Positions 63,498 through 64,000 of a stretch of 64,000 nt of DNA are shown piece by piece (position 1 is the first letter of the stretch; each line of letters starts with the position of its first letter). Position numbers and translations under genes: made by a program. The notes under the pieces were generated by a model. That model saw only the letters and a list, made by a program, of their open reading frames with translations. It searched no databases and was not told the origin of the DNA. The stretch spans positions 22,708,001 to 22,772,000 of the forward strand of contig JAWQUS010000007.1 in the NCBI GenBank assembly GCA_036365455.1, read 5' to 3'. The DNA is from Macrosoma leucophasiata (lineage: Eukaryota; Arthropoda; Insecta; Lepidoptera; Hedylidae).

Positions 63498-64000
63498 GAT
63501 TCGCCGAAAGCTAATAATAATACTAAGAAAATAAAATATCGTAGGAAAAAAACACCAAAGTGGCAAGCGGTGCATCTAAACATCGATTGGTCGCAAGCAA
63601 ATGGAGGGCGACACTTTGGTGACTAAATACTACGTAATCTTACTTCGCTCTGGTCTAGTATCTGAGACTTGATCGCTTGGATAGGGTAAACGCCCATGGA
63701 TAGGGCGCGCGGGCCCGGCGAATGTGACCCCTAATGGACGGGAAAAAATCGAGACAATGTTAGCACTCACACAACACCATGCCGTCACATATTATACTAT
63801 ATTCGTCAATCTGTTAATCGTCAAAAGCTTTATCCAATTCACTGTTACAAATAAAACTTACAATTTCGACAATACTCCAATAAAACACATGCCGTGTCCG
63901 TGAGTTGTTCTCAATTAACGCTATAAACTTACAAAGGTAACAACACATTTAGATAACATCGAAGAAAACATGAATAGTACAAATCCATTCAAAGCCGATG
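63498..64000. other. Right edge, no gene recognised
   Basis: 63560-63740 is moderately GC-rich (GGGCGCGCGGGCCCGGCGAA). No ORF or repeat identified. Confidence 0.3.

Noticed and set aside
1..64000. CRISPR arrays, operons or bacterial features
   Set aside because: None seen; all supported genes are spliced or insect-type and repeats are eukaryotic transposons. The regularly spaced repeats at 1075-2100 and 60400-62800 lack CRISPR-type spacers.

Overview
The window is a gene-poor, AT-rich piece of an insect nuclear genome. Short introns with GT/AG borders, insect-like orthologues and repeat families typical of moths and butterflies point to Lepidoptera. This is inferred from sequence character only; no search was run.

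Five protein-coding genes can be supported. On the minus strand at 8289-20842 is a seven-exon, 279-residue short-prodomain (effector-type) caspase, whose exons are mostly too short to show as long ORFs. On the minus strand at 23372-25561 is a single-exon Asteroid protein (XPG/PIN-like nuclease fold). Divergent from it, plus strand 28970-34840, is the La RNA-binding protein in six exons (397 residues). On the plus strand at 45211-46497 is a single-exon SAAL1 orthologue. Convergent with SAAL1, the minus strand from 58335 down to 52277 carries the 3' exons of skywalker/TBC1D24, encoding the TLDc domain; its TBC-domain exons lie beyond the right edge. At the far left is the possible last 24 codons of another plus-strand gene, followed by a poly(A) signal.

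Region by region: 1-8000 holds nested repeats (a minisatellite grown inside a decayed retroposon, an LTR/primer-binding-site relic, THAP- and SWIM-like exon relics, MITEs). 8-21 kb is the caspase gene, its introns filled with LINE, SINE and MITE copies and with local tandem duplications, one of which copied half of the catalytic-cysteine exon. 21-35 kb holds Asteroid and La. 36-45 kb is a transposon cluster containing a 5.08-kb hAT-type composite bounded by a perfect 8-bp target duplication. 45-47 kb is SAAL1. 47-64 kb is the 3' half of skywalker, with a decayed mariner inserted in a degenerate tandem array.

The most interesting biology is in skywalker. Two adjacent alternative TLDc exons (54033-54176 and 53861-54001) have matching splice phases and are only 31 bp apart. 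They look like mutually exclusive exons that cannot be spliced to each other. La (RNA-polymerase-III transcript chaperone), Asteroid (EGFR-signalling modifier), SAAL1, the caspase and Skywalker (synaptic-vesicle GAP) are not an operon-like set; each is an independent housekeeping or regulatory gene.

Names used below for repeats: FamA (about 290 bp, poly(A)-tailed), FamB (about 380-410 bp retroposon), FamC (retroposon tails starting like AGCTGTTGCCCGCGGC), SINE-1 and SINE-2 (tRNA-headed).
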